DNA from: CAWKEY01 sp963848675
GTDB taxonomy: Bacteria > Pseudomonadota > Gammaproteobacteria > Methylococcales > Methylomonadaceae
Direction: 5' to 3'
NCBI GenBank assembly: GCA_963848675.1
Contig: CAWKEY010000048.1
Coordinates: forward strand, 1-41,886
Length of the DNA: 41,886 bases
A program made the translations under genes and the position numbers. The notes beneath the pieces are model-generated. The model had not been told where the DNA came from. It saw nothing but the letters and a program-made list of their open reading frames with translations, and ran no database searches. Every line of letters begins with the position of its first letter. Position 1 is the first letter of the stretch. Positions 33,442-41,199 of this stretch are shown one piece after another.

Positions 33442-34224
33442 TCAATTTAGGCAATCGGGATGGGCTCGCAGGGCACGGCGGGCATAATACGCAAATGCGG
33501 TCCGGTTACGTGTTGCGGTGGAGATCCAGTCATGTGCCTCAGTGCCCAATTTTTGCGGGATGGGTTTAATATCGCCAGAAGCCAAAGCAAGCAGCTGCAT
33601 TTTCGCGGCGCGCTCGAAAAGTATGGCGAGCACGCAAGCCTCTTCAACGGTCGTACCCACGACCAGTTGACCATGATGGGACAATAACAGAGCACGTTTG
33701 TCGCCAATGGCGGCGGAGATGATCTCGCCTTCCTCATTGCCCACCGGTATGCCTGGCCAGTCTTTCAGAAAAGCGCAATTGTCAAACAAGGGACAGGTAT
33801 CCATATGCGACACCACTAGGGGTATTTCCAGCATAGACAGCGTAGCAATATGCAGCGGATGGGTGTGTATGATGCAATTAACATCGGGGCGTGCACGATA
33901 GACCCAGCTATGGAAACGATTGGCTGGATTGGCCATGCCCGAGCCACCAATCACATTCAAATCCTCATCCACCAGCACCAGGTTAGACGGCGTAATTTCA
34001 TCAAAACCCAGACCGAATTGTTGCGTGTAATAGGTGCCAGGATTCTCGGCTCTGGCGGTGATTTGTCCTGCCAAGCCGGAATCATGCCCTGCATCGAACA
34101 GAATGCGACAAGTGAGCGCCAGTTTTTCTCGTAGACTCCATGAGTTATCCGTCAGTACCTGTTGCATCTGCTGATGCGCCTTGGCGATAAGCTCGGTTTT
34201 TTCAATGTAAAATGTATCAGCCAT
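33442..34224 (-). CDS. Class II aldolase/adducin family protein
   Basis: A 260-residue zinc-dependent aldolase-fold protein. The metal ligands are visible in IIHTHPLHIA and LSHHGQLVVG, and the N-terminal LALTCRILFDAGHDSGLAGQ is typical of the family. Members cleave phosphorylated or free sugar (acid) substrates, for example L-fuculose- or L-ribulose-phosphate-type enzymes and HMG/KHG-type lyases; the substrate cannot be read from sequence. It lies 75 bp upstream of the DapA-like gene, same strand, and downstream of a MocR gene, so the three probably form one catabolic unit, now broken by IS1182. Confidence 0.87.
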   Translation of the reverse strand: MADTFYIEKTELIAKAHQQMQQVLTDNSWSLREKLALTCRILFDAGHDSGLAGQITARAENPGTYYTQQFGLGFDEITPSNLVLVDEDLNVIGGSGMANPANRFHSWVYRARPDVNCIIHTHPLHIATLSMLEIPLVVSHMDTCPLFDNCAFLKDWPGIPVGNEEGEIISAAIGDKRALLLSHHGQLVVGTTVEEACVLAILFERAAKMQLLALASGDIKPIPQKLGTEAHDWISTATRNRTAFAYYARRALRAHPDCLN

Positions 34225-34361
34225 AATCTTGAAATTTACCTTTTTGCATTTTAAAAATTCCTGAGGAGGAGTCCCCAGTGATAATGCTAGGATGAATTCT
34301 AAACACTTACTGGCCTAGTTGAAACATCCAGAATTACAATTCTAGCTGGTCCAGATGATGG
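34225..34361 (-). promoter_or_regulatory. Probable MocR-controlled promoter region
   Basis: The 137-bp gap between the MocR and aldolase genes contains the inverted repeat AGAATT-GT-AATTCT and the near-palindrome CTGGTCCAG, with a second CTGG word nearby (ACTGGCCTAG). MocR regulators bind direct or inverted repeats near the genes they control, so an operator here is plausible. An AGGT is 12 bases before the aldolase ATG. Confidence 0.4.
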
Positions 34362-35810
34362 TTATGGCGCACTCAGGGTGCGTTTGAGACGTTGAATACC
34401 TTCTGCCAATTCGAGCTTGTTCAGGCTGGCAAAGCCTAGTCTGATGGCTTGCGTAGCTTCATTAGCGTCAGTAAAAAGTGAGCCCGGCAGAATACGCACC
34501 TTTTGTGCCAAGGCGCGTTCAGCCAGGTTGTTGATAGTGATGGGCTGTTTGAGCCGCAGCCAAAACGCTAAACCACCGGACGGTAATTCAAAATCAACCA
34601 GTGAACTCAGCTCGTGATGAATCAGCTGCTCCAGCGTAGCTCGCCGTTCGCTATAGATTTTGAAGGTTCTGCGGATATGGCGCTTGATTTCCCCGGTATC
34701 CATCAACTCGGCAATCGCCAACTCGGTGACCGAATTACCTTGGCGATCTATCAGCATGATTTCAGCGGCACAGCGATCTATAAAAGCGGTCGATGCGACC
34801 AGATAGCCAATACGCAAACCGGGTGCCAGAACTTTGGATAATGAGCCGACATAAATGACTCGTTCTGCACGATCCGTACTCGCCAGTGGAAATACCGGAT
34901 GGTGTAAAAAATGAAACTCGTGGTCATAATCATCTTCAACGATGGCAAAGTCATATTGCTCTGCCAGCATCAACAGCTTGAGCCTGCGCTCTGCCGTCAT
35001 CATCACGGTCGTAGGGAATTGATGATGTGGCGTGACATAGACGGCACGTATCGCTTGCTGTTTGCACAACTGCTCCAACTCCTCCACATTAATACCGCAT
35101 TCATCCTGCCCCACACTCAACACTTTGGCACCACAAGATTTGAATGCCTCGCGTGCTGGCGGGTAAGTCAGATGCTCGACGACAATGCAATCATTGGTAC
35201 GCGTCAGTATACGCGCCGCCAGAAAAATGCCCATCTGACTGCCGCGCACCATACAAATGTGGTCAACTCCCACATGCAAACCTCGCTCCATATTGAGCAT
35301 GGCGGCAATGGATTTACGTAGCGCCAGTGTACCTTTGGGGTCATCATAGCCCAAACGATTAGCTCTTGCGGATACCACCAGCGCATGACGAAAGGCTCTG
35401 GAAAGCACTTCAAACGGAATTAAACGGGTATCAGGAATACCGTCATTGAAATCAATGACATTTCCAAATGAAGAGGGTGCTGCTATGGCAGAGGATGGCG
35501 TATAAGCTACGGTTTCAGTGCGTGAGTTATCCGCACCATGGCTTGATATATAATTGGCCGGTAGCAAAAAACTGGGCAGATTAGCCGAAACAAAAGTGCC
35601 CCGGCGACTTTCAGTAGACAACCAACCTTGCGCCACCAGTTCATCGTAGGCTTGCACGATAGTTTTTCTGTTAACCTTCAAACTATCGGCCAGTTCTCGG
35701 GTACCCGGCATCATGGTGGAAGGCGGTAATCGCCCCAGCTGAATTTCTGCAATGATTTTTTGCGTTATTTGCAGATAAATGGCAAGACCTGGGGTCTTGC
35801 TGAAATCCAT
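34362..35810 (-). CDS. MocR-type regulator (GntR helix-turn-helix plus aminotransferase domain)
   Basis: A 482-residue fusion. Residues 1-70 are a GntR winged helix (LAIYLQITQKIIAEIQLGRL, GTRELADSLKVNRKTIVQAY, LVAQGWLSTESRRGTFVS). From about 100 on there is a fold-type I aminotransferase domain with VTPHHQFPTTVMM, DYDHEFHF and the PLP-binding Lys in GSLSKVLAPGLRIGYL. Such proteins sense PLP or amino compounds and usually activate neighbouring genes. The start at 35810 (MDFSKTPGLA) has GGAG upstream; the longer frame to 35834 does not. It likely controls the aldolase and DapA-like genes downstream. Confidence 0.9.
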   Translation of the reverse strand: MDFSKTPGLAIYLQITQKIIAEIQLGRLPPSTMMPGTRELADSLKVNRKTIVQAYDELVAQGWLSTESRRGTFVSANLPSFLLPANYISSHGADNSRTETVAYTPSSAIAAPSSFGNVIDFNDGIPDTRLIPFEVLSRAFRHALVVSARANRLGYDDPKGTLALRKSIAAMLNMERGLHVGVDHICMVRGSQMGIFLAARILTRTNDCIVVEHLTYPPAREAFKSCGAKVLSVGQDECGINVEELEQLCKQQAIRAVYVTPHHQFPTTVMMTAERRLKLLMLAEQYDFAIVEDDYDHEFHFLHHPVFPLASTDRAERVIYVGSLSKVLAPGLRIGYLVASTAFIDRCAAEIMLIDRQGNSVTELAIAELMDTGEIKRHIRRTFKIYSERRATLEQLIHHELSSLVDFELPSGGLAFWLRLKQPITINNLAERALAQKVRILPGSLFTDANEATQAIRLGFASLNKLELAEGIQRLKRTLSAP

Positions 35811-35822
35811 TTTCAGGCTCCA

Positions 35823-35935
35823 CGAGCGCAGCATGTTGATTCAATCCGTAAACAGGTGTCAATAATTCGAGAAGCAGAGACTTGTGTTGAGGCTGCCAGC
35901 CTGGACGTCAATCTACTCTCGGTTTCCAATAGATT
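35823..35935 (+). pseudogene. Possible CorA-like transporter fragment
   Basis: The plus-strand translation HVDSIRKQVSIIREAETCVE followed by AASLDVNLLSVSNRL resembles the long helix before the membrane segments of CorA-type Mg transporters. It is cut on the right by MITE-A copy 4 and overlaps the MocR leader on the left. Short and without start, so only a tentative fossil. Confidence 0.3.
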
Positions 35936-36218
35936 GGGTGCTAATAAACAAAAGGCTCTAAAGTTCCACAGGCTTTATAAGCCACCGCAAATGTGGGGCA
36001 CGTGGACAAACTAATGATACCATTGGGCCTATACACTGAGTTTGCGTTGCTCTATGAGCCTCTACATCGACCTATATTTAACACAAGCTCTTTATTCTTG
36101 GAACGAAAAAGTCTGGAAGTTTAGATCTCCTAAAAATTACACGGTTAGAACGGATTATTTTTGAGAGGTTGAAAAATAATCTGAAAGCCTTGTTGGATAA
36201 TTTTGTTTATTAGCACCC
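35936..36218 (-). repeat. MITE-A, copy 4 (inverted relative to copies 1 and 2)
   Basis: 283 bp with ends GGGTGCTAATAAACAAAAGG and ...GTTTATTAGCACCC. The interior matches copies 1 and 2 in reverse and lacks about 33 bp next to the right end. It lies 43 bp upstream of the Fic gene start. Confidence 0.85.
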
Positions 36219-36261
36219 ATCATTACTAATAATCAATTTAGACGCTCTTTACAGGAAAATT

Positions 36262-37368
36262 TTGGACGCCGTTTTACATGGTATGAATCTTATCCCTTCG
36301 TTGGAAAGCCTTTCACCGGAACGTTTTGAAACGCCCGTTATTTTGAAAAAACTGGCTATAGCCAAGAGCAAACTCGCCGAACTCAGGGGCGTAGCCGCAT
36401 CCCTTCCAAATCAAGGCATTCTCATCAATTCTCTATGCCTACAAGAAGCCAAGGATAGCTCTGCCATCGAGAACATTGTTACCACCCATGATGAATTGTT
36501 CAAAGAAGAACTATTCCCCGAAAGTCTGGCCAACACGGCCGCAAAAAAAATTTTGCGCTACCGCCAAGCCCTGCGTCTTGCCTTTGAGCAGGTCAATCAG
36601 AGCGGGTTACTAACCACCAACCACATCATTCAAATTCAGGCTACGCTGGAGCAGAAACATGCCGGTTATCGAAAGCTACCAGAAACTGCATTAACAAACG
36701 GCTTGGCTCAGACAGTTTTAACACCGACAACTCATGAAACCGTTATCCCTCTGATGCGCGATCTCGAACGCTTCATCAACGACGATGGCTGCTTTGCAGC
36801 CGATCCTCTGATCAAAATGGCGCTGCTACACTACCAGTTCGAGACTATTCATCCCTTTCATGACGGCAACGGACGAACCGGACGTATTATCAATGTCCTC
36901 TATCTGGTCAAAGCAGGTCTGCTCGATATCCCCGTGCTTCATCTCAGTCGTTACATTGTGCGCACTAAAGCCGACTACTACCGGCGGTTGCAAGCCGTTC
37001 GGGAACAGGATGCCTGGGAAGACTGGGGACTCTATATGCTGACGGCTATCGAAGTAACCGCCAGTATGACCATTCAAACCATCCACGCTATCAAGCTCGC
37101 ATTGATGGATGCCAAGCACCGCATCCGTGCCCAATACCGGTTTTATAGTCAGGATTTGATCAACAGTCTTTTCTCCCATCCTTACACCAACATCGAATTT
37201 ATCGAGCGCGACCTGAAAGTTTCCCGCCTGACTGCCACTAATCATCTAGCTGCTTTAACGGAAGATGGCTTCTTGCAAAAACATAAAAGCGGATGCTACG
37301 ACTACTATATCAATCTCGCGTTCACCGTCATTTTAACGGGTGAAGCCATACAGGGAAAACCGCAATAG
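36262..37368 (+). CDS. Fic family protein with N-terminal inhibitory motif (class II)
   Basis: A 368-residue Fic-domain protein that probably transfers AMP to a target protein. The active-site motif HPFHDGNGRTGR spans residues 197-208 with catalytic His197. The inhibitory helix motif (S/T)xxxE(G/N) is SSAIEN at 66-71, placing it in class II, where the motif precedes the Fic core and blocks ATP. The last 60 residues contain a winged-helix region (DLKVSRLTATNHLAALTEDG), often for autoregulation. AGGA lies five bases before the TTG at 36262, which is taken as start; an ATG at 36283 lacks a ribosome-binding site. MITE-A copy 4 lies just upstream and may affect its promoter. Confidence 0.92.
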   Translation: MDAVLHGMNLIPSLESLSPERFETPVILKKLAIAKSKLAELRGVAASLPNQGILINSLCLQEAKDSSAIENIVTTHDELFKEELFPESLANTAAKKILRYRQALRLAFEQVNQSGLLTTNHIIQIQATLEQKHAGYRKLPETALTNGLAQTVLTPTTHETVIPLMRDLERFINDDGCFAADPLIKMALLHYQFETIHPFHDGNGRTGRIINVLYLVKAGLLDIPVLHLSRYIVRTKADYYRRLQAVREQDAWEDWGLYMLTAIEVTASMTIQTIHAIKLALMDAKHRIRAQYRFYSQDLINSLFSHPYTNIEFIERDLKVSRLTATNHLAALTEDGFLQKHKSGCYDYYINLAFTVILTGEAIQGKPQ

Positions 37369-37429
37369 CCGGGCAACTAAGAAGTCCACATCCAGTCTCG
37401 GCGTCGAGACGTTAAACTGTTTTACAGTA

Positions 37430-37460
37430 TGGCTATTTTTGCCTAACGCCTCGAAATGGG
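37430..37460. repeat. Solitary MITE-B-type terminal repeat
   Basis: TGGCTATTTTTGCCTAACGC followed by CTCGAAATGGG matches the right-end arm of MITE-B almost exactly, but the rest of the element is absent. It lies between the Fic gene and the second pRiA4b ORF-3 gene, beside a small hairpin (GTCTCG-GCGT-CGAGAC, 37395-37410). Confidence 0.7.
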
Positions 37461-37516
37461 TAGACGTAAGGATTCATTCATAAATGCGTAAAGTCGCCCT
37501 GCCTAAGGTCCCAACC

Positions 37517-38110
37517 TTATGAAAAAGCCTTTTCCCACCGCCTCTTTGGATTATCGAATTTCAGCTTCTCCGGCTTAAATTCTTGTGGGTTGTATTTTTT
37601 CCCTAGCCAGGCGACCATCTCTTCGTACTCGTCATCGCGTGGATCTGACATCACTTCTAAAAGCCTATAGTATCCAGGGACTCCACCACAATCTTCGGGA
37701 GGACAGGCTTGTGCGCCTGCAAGGCACTGAGGATATTTTTGACCTTTTTCCCTCAATAGAATGCCCTCCAGCACAATCTCATGTTGCCACCCATCGCCAA
37801 AATCATACTCGTAATCCGCCGTGACACCGACGTCATTAAAATAGTCGGCAATGGGAATTTCCCAGCCCGCCAGAATCGGGATTTCATCGTCGAAGCCATC
37901 TGCATTTGGAATGCCGATTTCTGTGATTTTGCCGGCATGCTTTCGGCGAATCCGAAAGAGATGCAGATGATAGTCCAACCAGCCCATGGCATCCTGAATC
38001 GCAACGTGCAAATCCCAGAAGTTATAGGTTTCTGGAACCACTATCCGTCGCCAAATGAGCGGCGTAATATCTTTCAGCGTAATCTTGAACTGGTAAACAC
38101 GATTTGCCAT
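37517..38110 (-). CDS. Plasmid pRiA4b ORF-3 family protein (second copy)
   Basis: A 197-residue member of the same family as 4271-4819: TPLIWRRIVVPETYNFWDLH, DAMGWLDYHLHLFRI, YDFGDGWQHEIVLE and CPPEDCGGVPGYYRLLE. The two proteins share motifs but are clearly diverged, so they are not a recent duplication. AGGA is ten bases before the ATG. Function unknown; frequent companions are restriction, toxin-antitoxin and mobile genes. Confidence 0.92.
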   Translation of the reverse strand: MANRVYQFKITLKDITPLIWRRIVVPETYNFWDLHVAIQDAMGWLDYHLHLFRIRRKHAGKITEIGIPNADGFDDEIPILAGWEIPIADYFNDVGVTADYEYDFGDGWQHEIVLEGILLREKGQKYPQCLAGAQACPPEDCGGVPGYYRLLEVMSDPRDDEYEEMVAWLGKKYNPQEFKPEKLKFDNPKRRWEKAFS

Positions 38111-38308
38111 GCAATGATGTCCTTTTAAGCCGATACCGTTTAAGCCCCCTGGCGCAGTTTAGCACCCGCCCGGGGCATCTTGATAGTTATTGACCTCCCG
38201 AGGCTCTCCCAAAACAGGGGGCTTTAAATAATTGTTTTGTTGCTTGCGCTTATAGAGGCGCTGGCCGTTCGGCCGCCCCTACTCTGCTCAGCTGAGCGGA
38301 CACTCTCC

Positions 38309-38557
38309 TTAAACCGGCCAATGCTCTAATTTGGCTTGATAGCCTTTTTTGTACTTGGCGTCACGCACCTTTTGCCCGGCGATGAGGGCCTCGGCCTCGG
38401 TCGTAAACCAGTCTTTTCTGACCGTCCCCGGTGAACCTGCCCTGCCCCATTCCTTAACCAACGACCAGTCATCGAGCAGGCCAGGTGTCACCCACAACTG
38501 ATAAAAGCGATGCAGGTTGTTTTCGGCATCGTGTCGTTCCAGGTAAATGTGATGCAT
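38309..38557 (-). CDS. WGR domain-containing protein
   Basis: An 82-residue single-domain protein: RFYQLWVTPGLLDDWSLVKE then WGRAGSPGTVRKDWF, which carries the Trp-Gly-Arg signature. WGR domains are found in PARP and in bacterial proteins linked to nucleic acids; stand-alone copies are often near mobile genes. GAGG lies six bases before the ATG. It is 35 bp downstream of the serine recombinase gene on the same strand and probably in one transcript. Confidence 0.88.
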   Translation of the reverse strand: MHHIYLERHDAENNLHRFYQLWVTPGLLDDWSLVKEWGRAGSPGTVRKDWFTTEAEALIAGQKVRDAKYKKGYQAKLEHWPV

Positions 38558-38592
38558 GTGTCGCCTCGGTTTTTAACCTTCTGTGGCCTGGC

Positions 38593-39147
38593 TCAGGTCT
38601 CGTAGTCTTTTAATACCGTATAGATGGTTTGCCGGGTCACCTTAAAATGCCGGGCAATGGCTATTTTGGTAGCGCCGCCGTTGAACATGGCTAACGCCAG
38701 AGCTTTGTCTTTTTCAACGAGCGCTTCGGGGCGACCAAACTTTTGGCCTTTGCTTTTGGCGGCGGCCAGTCCTGCGTTCACCCGCTCCCGGATCAAGCCT
38801 CTCTCGAATTCAGCGAGTGAACCGAAAAGGTGAAAGATCAACTTGCCGGTGGGACTGGTGGTATCAATGTTTTCTGTGAGCGATTGAAAGCCCATCTGGC
38901 GGTTTTCCAGATCCTTAATCACCTCAATGAGATGGTGCAAACTGCGGCCCAGGCGATCCAGTTTCCAGACGATTAAACAATCCCCTGCCCTGAGCGACTT
39001 CAGACACTGTTGTAATTCGGGACGGTCCTGTTTGGCACCGGATTGCTTTTCTTGATAAAGGCGTTCGCAACCGGCCGCAGTGAGCGCATCAATCTGCAGC
39101 TGCGTGTCCTGGTCGTTAGTGGATACCCGGGCATAGCCTATTTTCAT
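38593..39147 (-). CDS. Serine recombinase (resolvase/invertase type)
   Basis: A 184-residue small serine recombinase. The catalytic Ser is in YARVSTNDQDTQLQ; LIVWKLDRLGRS carries conserved Arg residues, and LFGSLAEFERGLIRERVNAG is the long E-helix. The C-terminus is a helix-turn-helix (GATKIAIARHFKVTRQTIYT). Such enzymes resolve transposon cointegrates or invert DNA at sites near their own gene. The start MKIGYARVS at 39147 is preferred to an ATG three codons earlier on homology. Its target site is expected in 39148-39583. Confidence 0.92.
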   Translation of the reverse strand: MKIGYARVSTNDQDTQLQIDALTAAGCERLYQEKQSGAKQDRPELQQCLKSLRAGDCLIVWKLDRLGRSLHHLIEVIKDLENRQMGFQSLTENIDTTSPTGKLIFHLFGSLAEFERGLIRERVNAGLAAAKSKGQKFGRPEALVEKDKALALAMFNGGATKIAIARHFKVTRQTIYTVLKDYET

Positions 39148-39583
39148 AGGGACCATTACCTTAATGAATAACGGCTATCGGTTAACGGCTTCCAAATGGT
39201 ATCTGCCGCTGCACGCATCCGCGGCACTTCATCATTACTGCACCGTGTGACTTCGAAAATCCGAGCGCCCCACCCTGTTCAAAAACGCTGCTAAATGCCA
39301 GGCATCCGGGCTAGAAAATTCGACAGCGCTGGAAACTTCAGGTTTTGGGTTCGACATGGCGGGTGGACTTATTATTTAACCTATGTTTATTTAACTTTAG
39401 CACAGGTTTACTTTTTTTACTTAGTTATTTAACGTTTTTGGGCGGTTTTTTGACGCCTAAAAGGCATTTTTTGGAGGAAAGGTGAAACGTTAAAAAAACT
39501 CTTGTTTTATTAACGTACTTGAAAGCGCAATTGTTTGTGATAGAGTAGTTATAGGTATTACCTTTTACTCAGAGGATTTCACG
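39148..39583. promoter_or_regulatory. Divergent promoter region with repeated TTATTTAAC words
   Basis: Between the recombinase and the toxin-antitoxin genes, which diverge. TTATTTAAC occurs three times between about 39370 and 39435, and related words (AACGTTAAA, TTATTAACG) occur at 39487-39515. These may be recombinase subsites or repressor operators. The antitoxin promoter fits TTGAAA at 39519-39524, a 16-base spacer and TAGAGT at 39541-39546, with GGTATTACC overlapping downstream as a possible RHH operator. Confidence 0.5.
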
Positions 39584-39856
39584 ATGGCGACATCCGTCAA
39601 GCTCGATAATGAGTTAAAAAGCCGAATCCAACATCTCGCCGATGCTCGGCATCGTTCGGCTCACTGGATCATGTGCGAAGCGATCCGCGAATACGTGGAG
39701 CGTGAAGAACGCAGAGAAGATTTCAAGCAGGAGGCCCTGGCGTCCTGGACCGCCTATCAGGAAACAGGGCGGCATCTGACGGGTCAGGAAGTCCGAGACT
39801 GGCTGAATACCTGGGGTACGGATAAAGAAACGGAACTGCCTCAGTGCCACGAATAA
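39584..39856 (+). CDS. Ribbon-helix-helix antitoxin (CopG/ParD-like)
   Basis: A 90-residue protein. The N-terminal MATSVKLDNELKSRIQHLAD ... RSAHWIMCEAIREYVEREE is a classic ribbon-helix-helix DNA-binding domain, and the acidic C-terminal tail would cover the toxin. AGAGGA precedes the ATG. It overlaps the toxin gene by 13 bases, so translation is likely coupled. It is expected to neutralise the toxin and repress the operon. Confidence 0.9.
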   Translation: MATSVKLDNELKSRIQHLADARHRSAHWIMCEAIREYVEREERREDFKQEALASWTAYQETGRHLTGQEVRDWLNTWGTDKETELPQCHE

Positions 39857-40140
39857 TTATTACGGAAGGCGCGGCACGAGGATTGGAGCGTTGCCGGCAG
39901 TTCTTAGCCGAAAAAAATCCCCTCGCCGCCAGGCGTGCGGGTCAAACCATTGAACGGCAACTTGCACTGTTGGCTACCAACCCGGAGATAGGCCGACCGC
40001 TTGACGATCTTCCGGAGCTGCGCGAGTTAATCATTGGATTTGGCGATTCCGGCTATGTAACGCTTTATCGGCATGACATTGAAAGCAACCTGGTGTATGT
40101 GCTTGCCTTCCGGCACCAGAAAGAAGCGGGCTACTGTTAA
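39844..40140 (+). CDS. RelE/ParE family toxin
   Basis: A 98-residue toxin starting at GTG 39844 (MPRIIITEGAARGLERCRQF). Pattern NPLAARRAGQTIERQLALLA, LPELRELIIGFGDSGYVTLY and the C-terminal VYVLAFRHQKEAGY is that of the ParE/RelE superfamily. Whether it acts on gyrase (ParE) or ribosome-bound mRNA (RelE) cannot be decided here. It overlaps the antitoxin by 13 bases. Confidence 0.9.
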   Translation: MPRIIITEGAARGLERCRQFLAEKNPLAARRAGQTIERQLALLATNPEIGRPLDDLPELRELIIGFGDSGYVTLYRHDIESNLVYVLAFRHQKEAGYC

Positions 40141-40235
40141 GTTATGATCACGCGTGTCTGCGAATGAGAAGTTTCTGATCCCAAAGCCAATTTACTTCTG
40201 ACCAAAACGCTCAATCAAATATTTGGTAACCTTGT

Positions 40236-40361
40236 TCACATCTTCATGGGCACACCAATCACTGATTGAAGTGCTATCCATACAATCACACAAGCGATGA
40301 TAATTAGTATCATTTTGATGTTTTTTGATGATGGCGGATCATCATTTTCTGGATTTGACAT
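40236..40361 (-). CDS. Possible small membrane protein
   Basis: An unlisted 41-codon frame, MSNPENDDPPSSKNIKMILI then IIACVIVWIALQSVIGVPMKM, with one hydrophobic helix after a polar start. The ribosome-binding site is poor. A different frame over the 3' half (MDSTSISDWCAHEDVNKVTK then YLIERFGQK) is also protein-like, so a frameshifted older gene is an alternative. Weak call. Confidence 0.3.
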   Translation of the reverse strand: MSNPENDDPPSSKNIKMILIIIACVIVWIALQSVIGVPMKM

Positions 40362-40424
40362 AATAAAATATTCCCATGGTTTAATTTTACTGCGCCCATC
40401 TAAAATTCATATTTGACTAATTCT

Positions 40425-40670
40425 ATGGCTTCAAATTTCACTGAAAAACAAGGTCAATATCTCTCCTTTATTTACCACTATACGAAACTGAATGGTCGAC
40501 CGCCTTCTGAATCAGACATGCAGCGTTATTTCAGGGTCAGCCCACCAACAGTTCATCAGATGGTAGTAAAATTGGAAAACTTAGGGCTCATTGAAAGGGA
40601 GCCGGGTATAGCAAGAAGTATTCAAATTCTAGTTTGCTCTCAACAAATTCCAGAGCTAAAAGAAGTTTGA
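40425..40670 (+). CDS. LexA-type winged-helix DNA-binding protein
   Basis: An 81-residue protein from the ATG at 40425 (MASNFTEKQGQYLSFIYHYT). It matches only the DNA-binding domain of LexA-like repressors: GRPPSESDMQRYFRVSPPTV then HQMVVKLENLGLIEREPG. The autoproteolytic domain is absent, so it cannot respond to RecA like true LexA. It may be a small independent regulator. No clear ribosome-binding site; an in-frame TTG four codons upstream is possible. Confidence 0.75.
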   Translation: MASNFTEKQGQYLSFIYHYTKLNGRPPSESDMQRYFRVSPPTVHQMVVKLENLGLIEREPGIARSIQILVCSQQIPELKEV

Positions 40671-40680
40671 AGCGCAATTT

Positions 40681-40875
40681 TTAGGATTCCGTCAGTGCCC
40701 TTTGCACCGACGATGTGCCGATGCCGAGTGTCTTGCCGATCTTCACCTTACCCATGCCCTCATCCCGGAGTTTTTTAATCTTCGTTTCGACGCCCTCCCC
40801 GCGCGGTTTTCGGCCAAGCCGTTTGCCTTTGGCTCTCGCCCTCGACAATCCTGCCTTGCTCCGTTCCTGATTCAA
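40681..40875 (-). pseudogene. Serine recombinase, C-terminal remnant
   Basis: Encodes the end of a resolvase: ERSKAGLSRARAKGKRLGRK continues the E-helix, and MGKVKIGKTLGIGTSSVQRA is the helix-turn-helix. The catalytic domain is missing upstream, where the sequence turns AT-rich. It differs from the intact recombinase at 38593, so it is the relic of another element. Confidence 0.75.
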
Positions 40876-41199
40876 TTAAATTAAATTGAGTACACCCAAT
40901 TTAACCATCAAATACGCTTAGTTTAGACGCTAACTCGGTTATTCGTTCCGCTGCACCTCAAACCCCTGGTTCGCCGCCGCGCAGGCGGCTTAGAAGTTAT
41001 TATATATTTCATGAGTTGCTCTTAGGGGTTTAGGGAGCAATGGAACAATTATTTATTTTAGCCAGCTATTTTATTGCAGGATTTAGGTGATATATGTTTC
41101 AGTCGGAGTTAATTTGACTAAAATTGCATTGATTGCGAGCCCGACCGGTTTCAATTGCAAGCCGTTACACTTACCCATGACCACATCACGCCGTGCGTC
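40876..41199. other. Intergenic, no gene seen
   Basis: No gene. Contains a GC-rich hairpin (GCCGC-CGCGCAG-GCGGC near 40975-40990) and AT-rich sequence. Confidence 0.4.
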
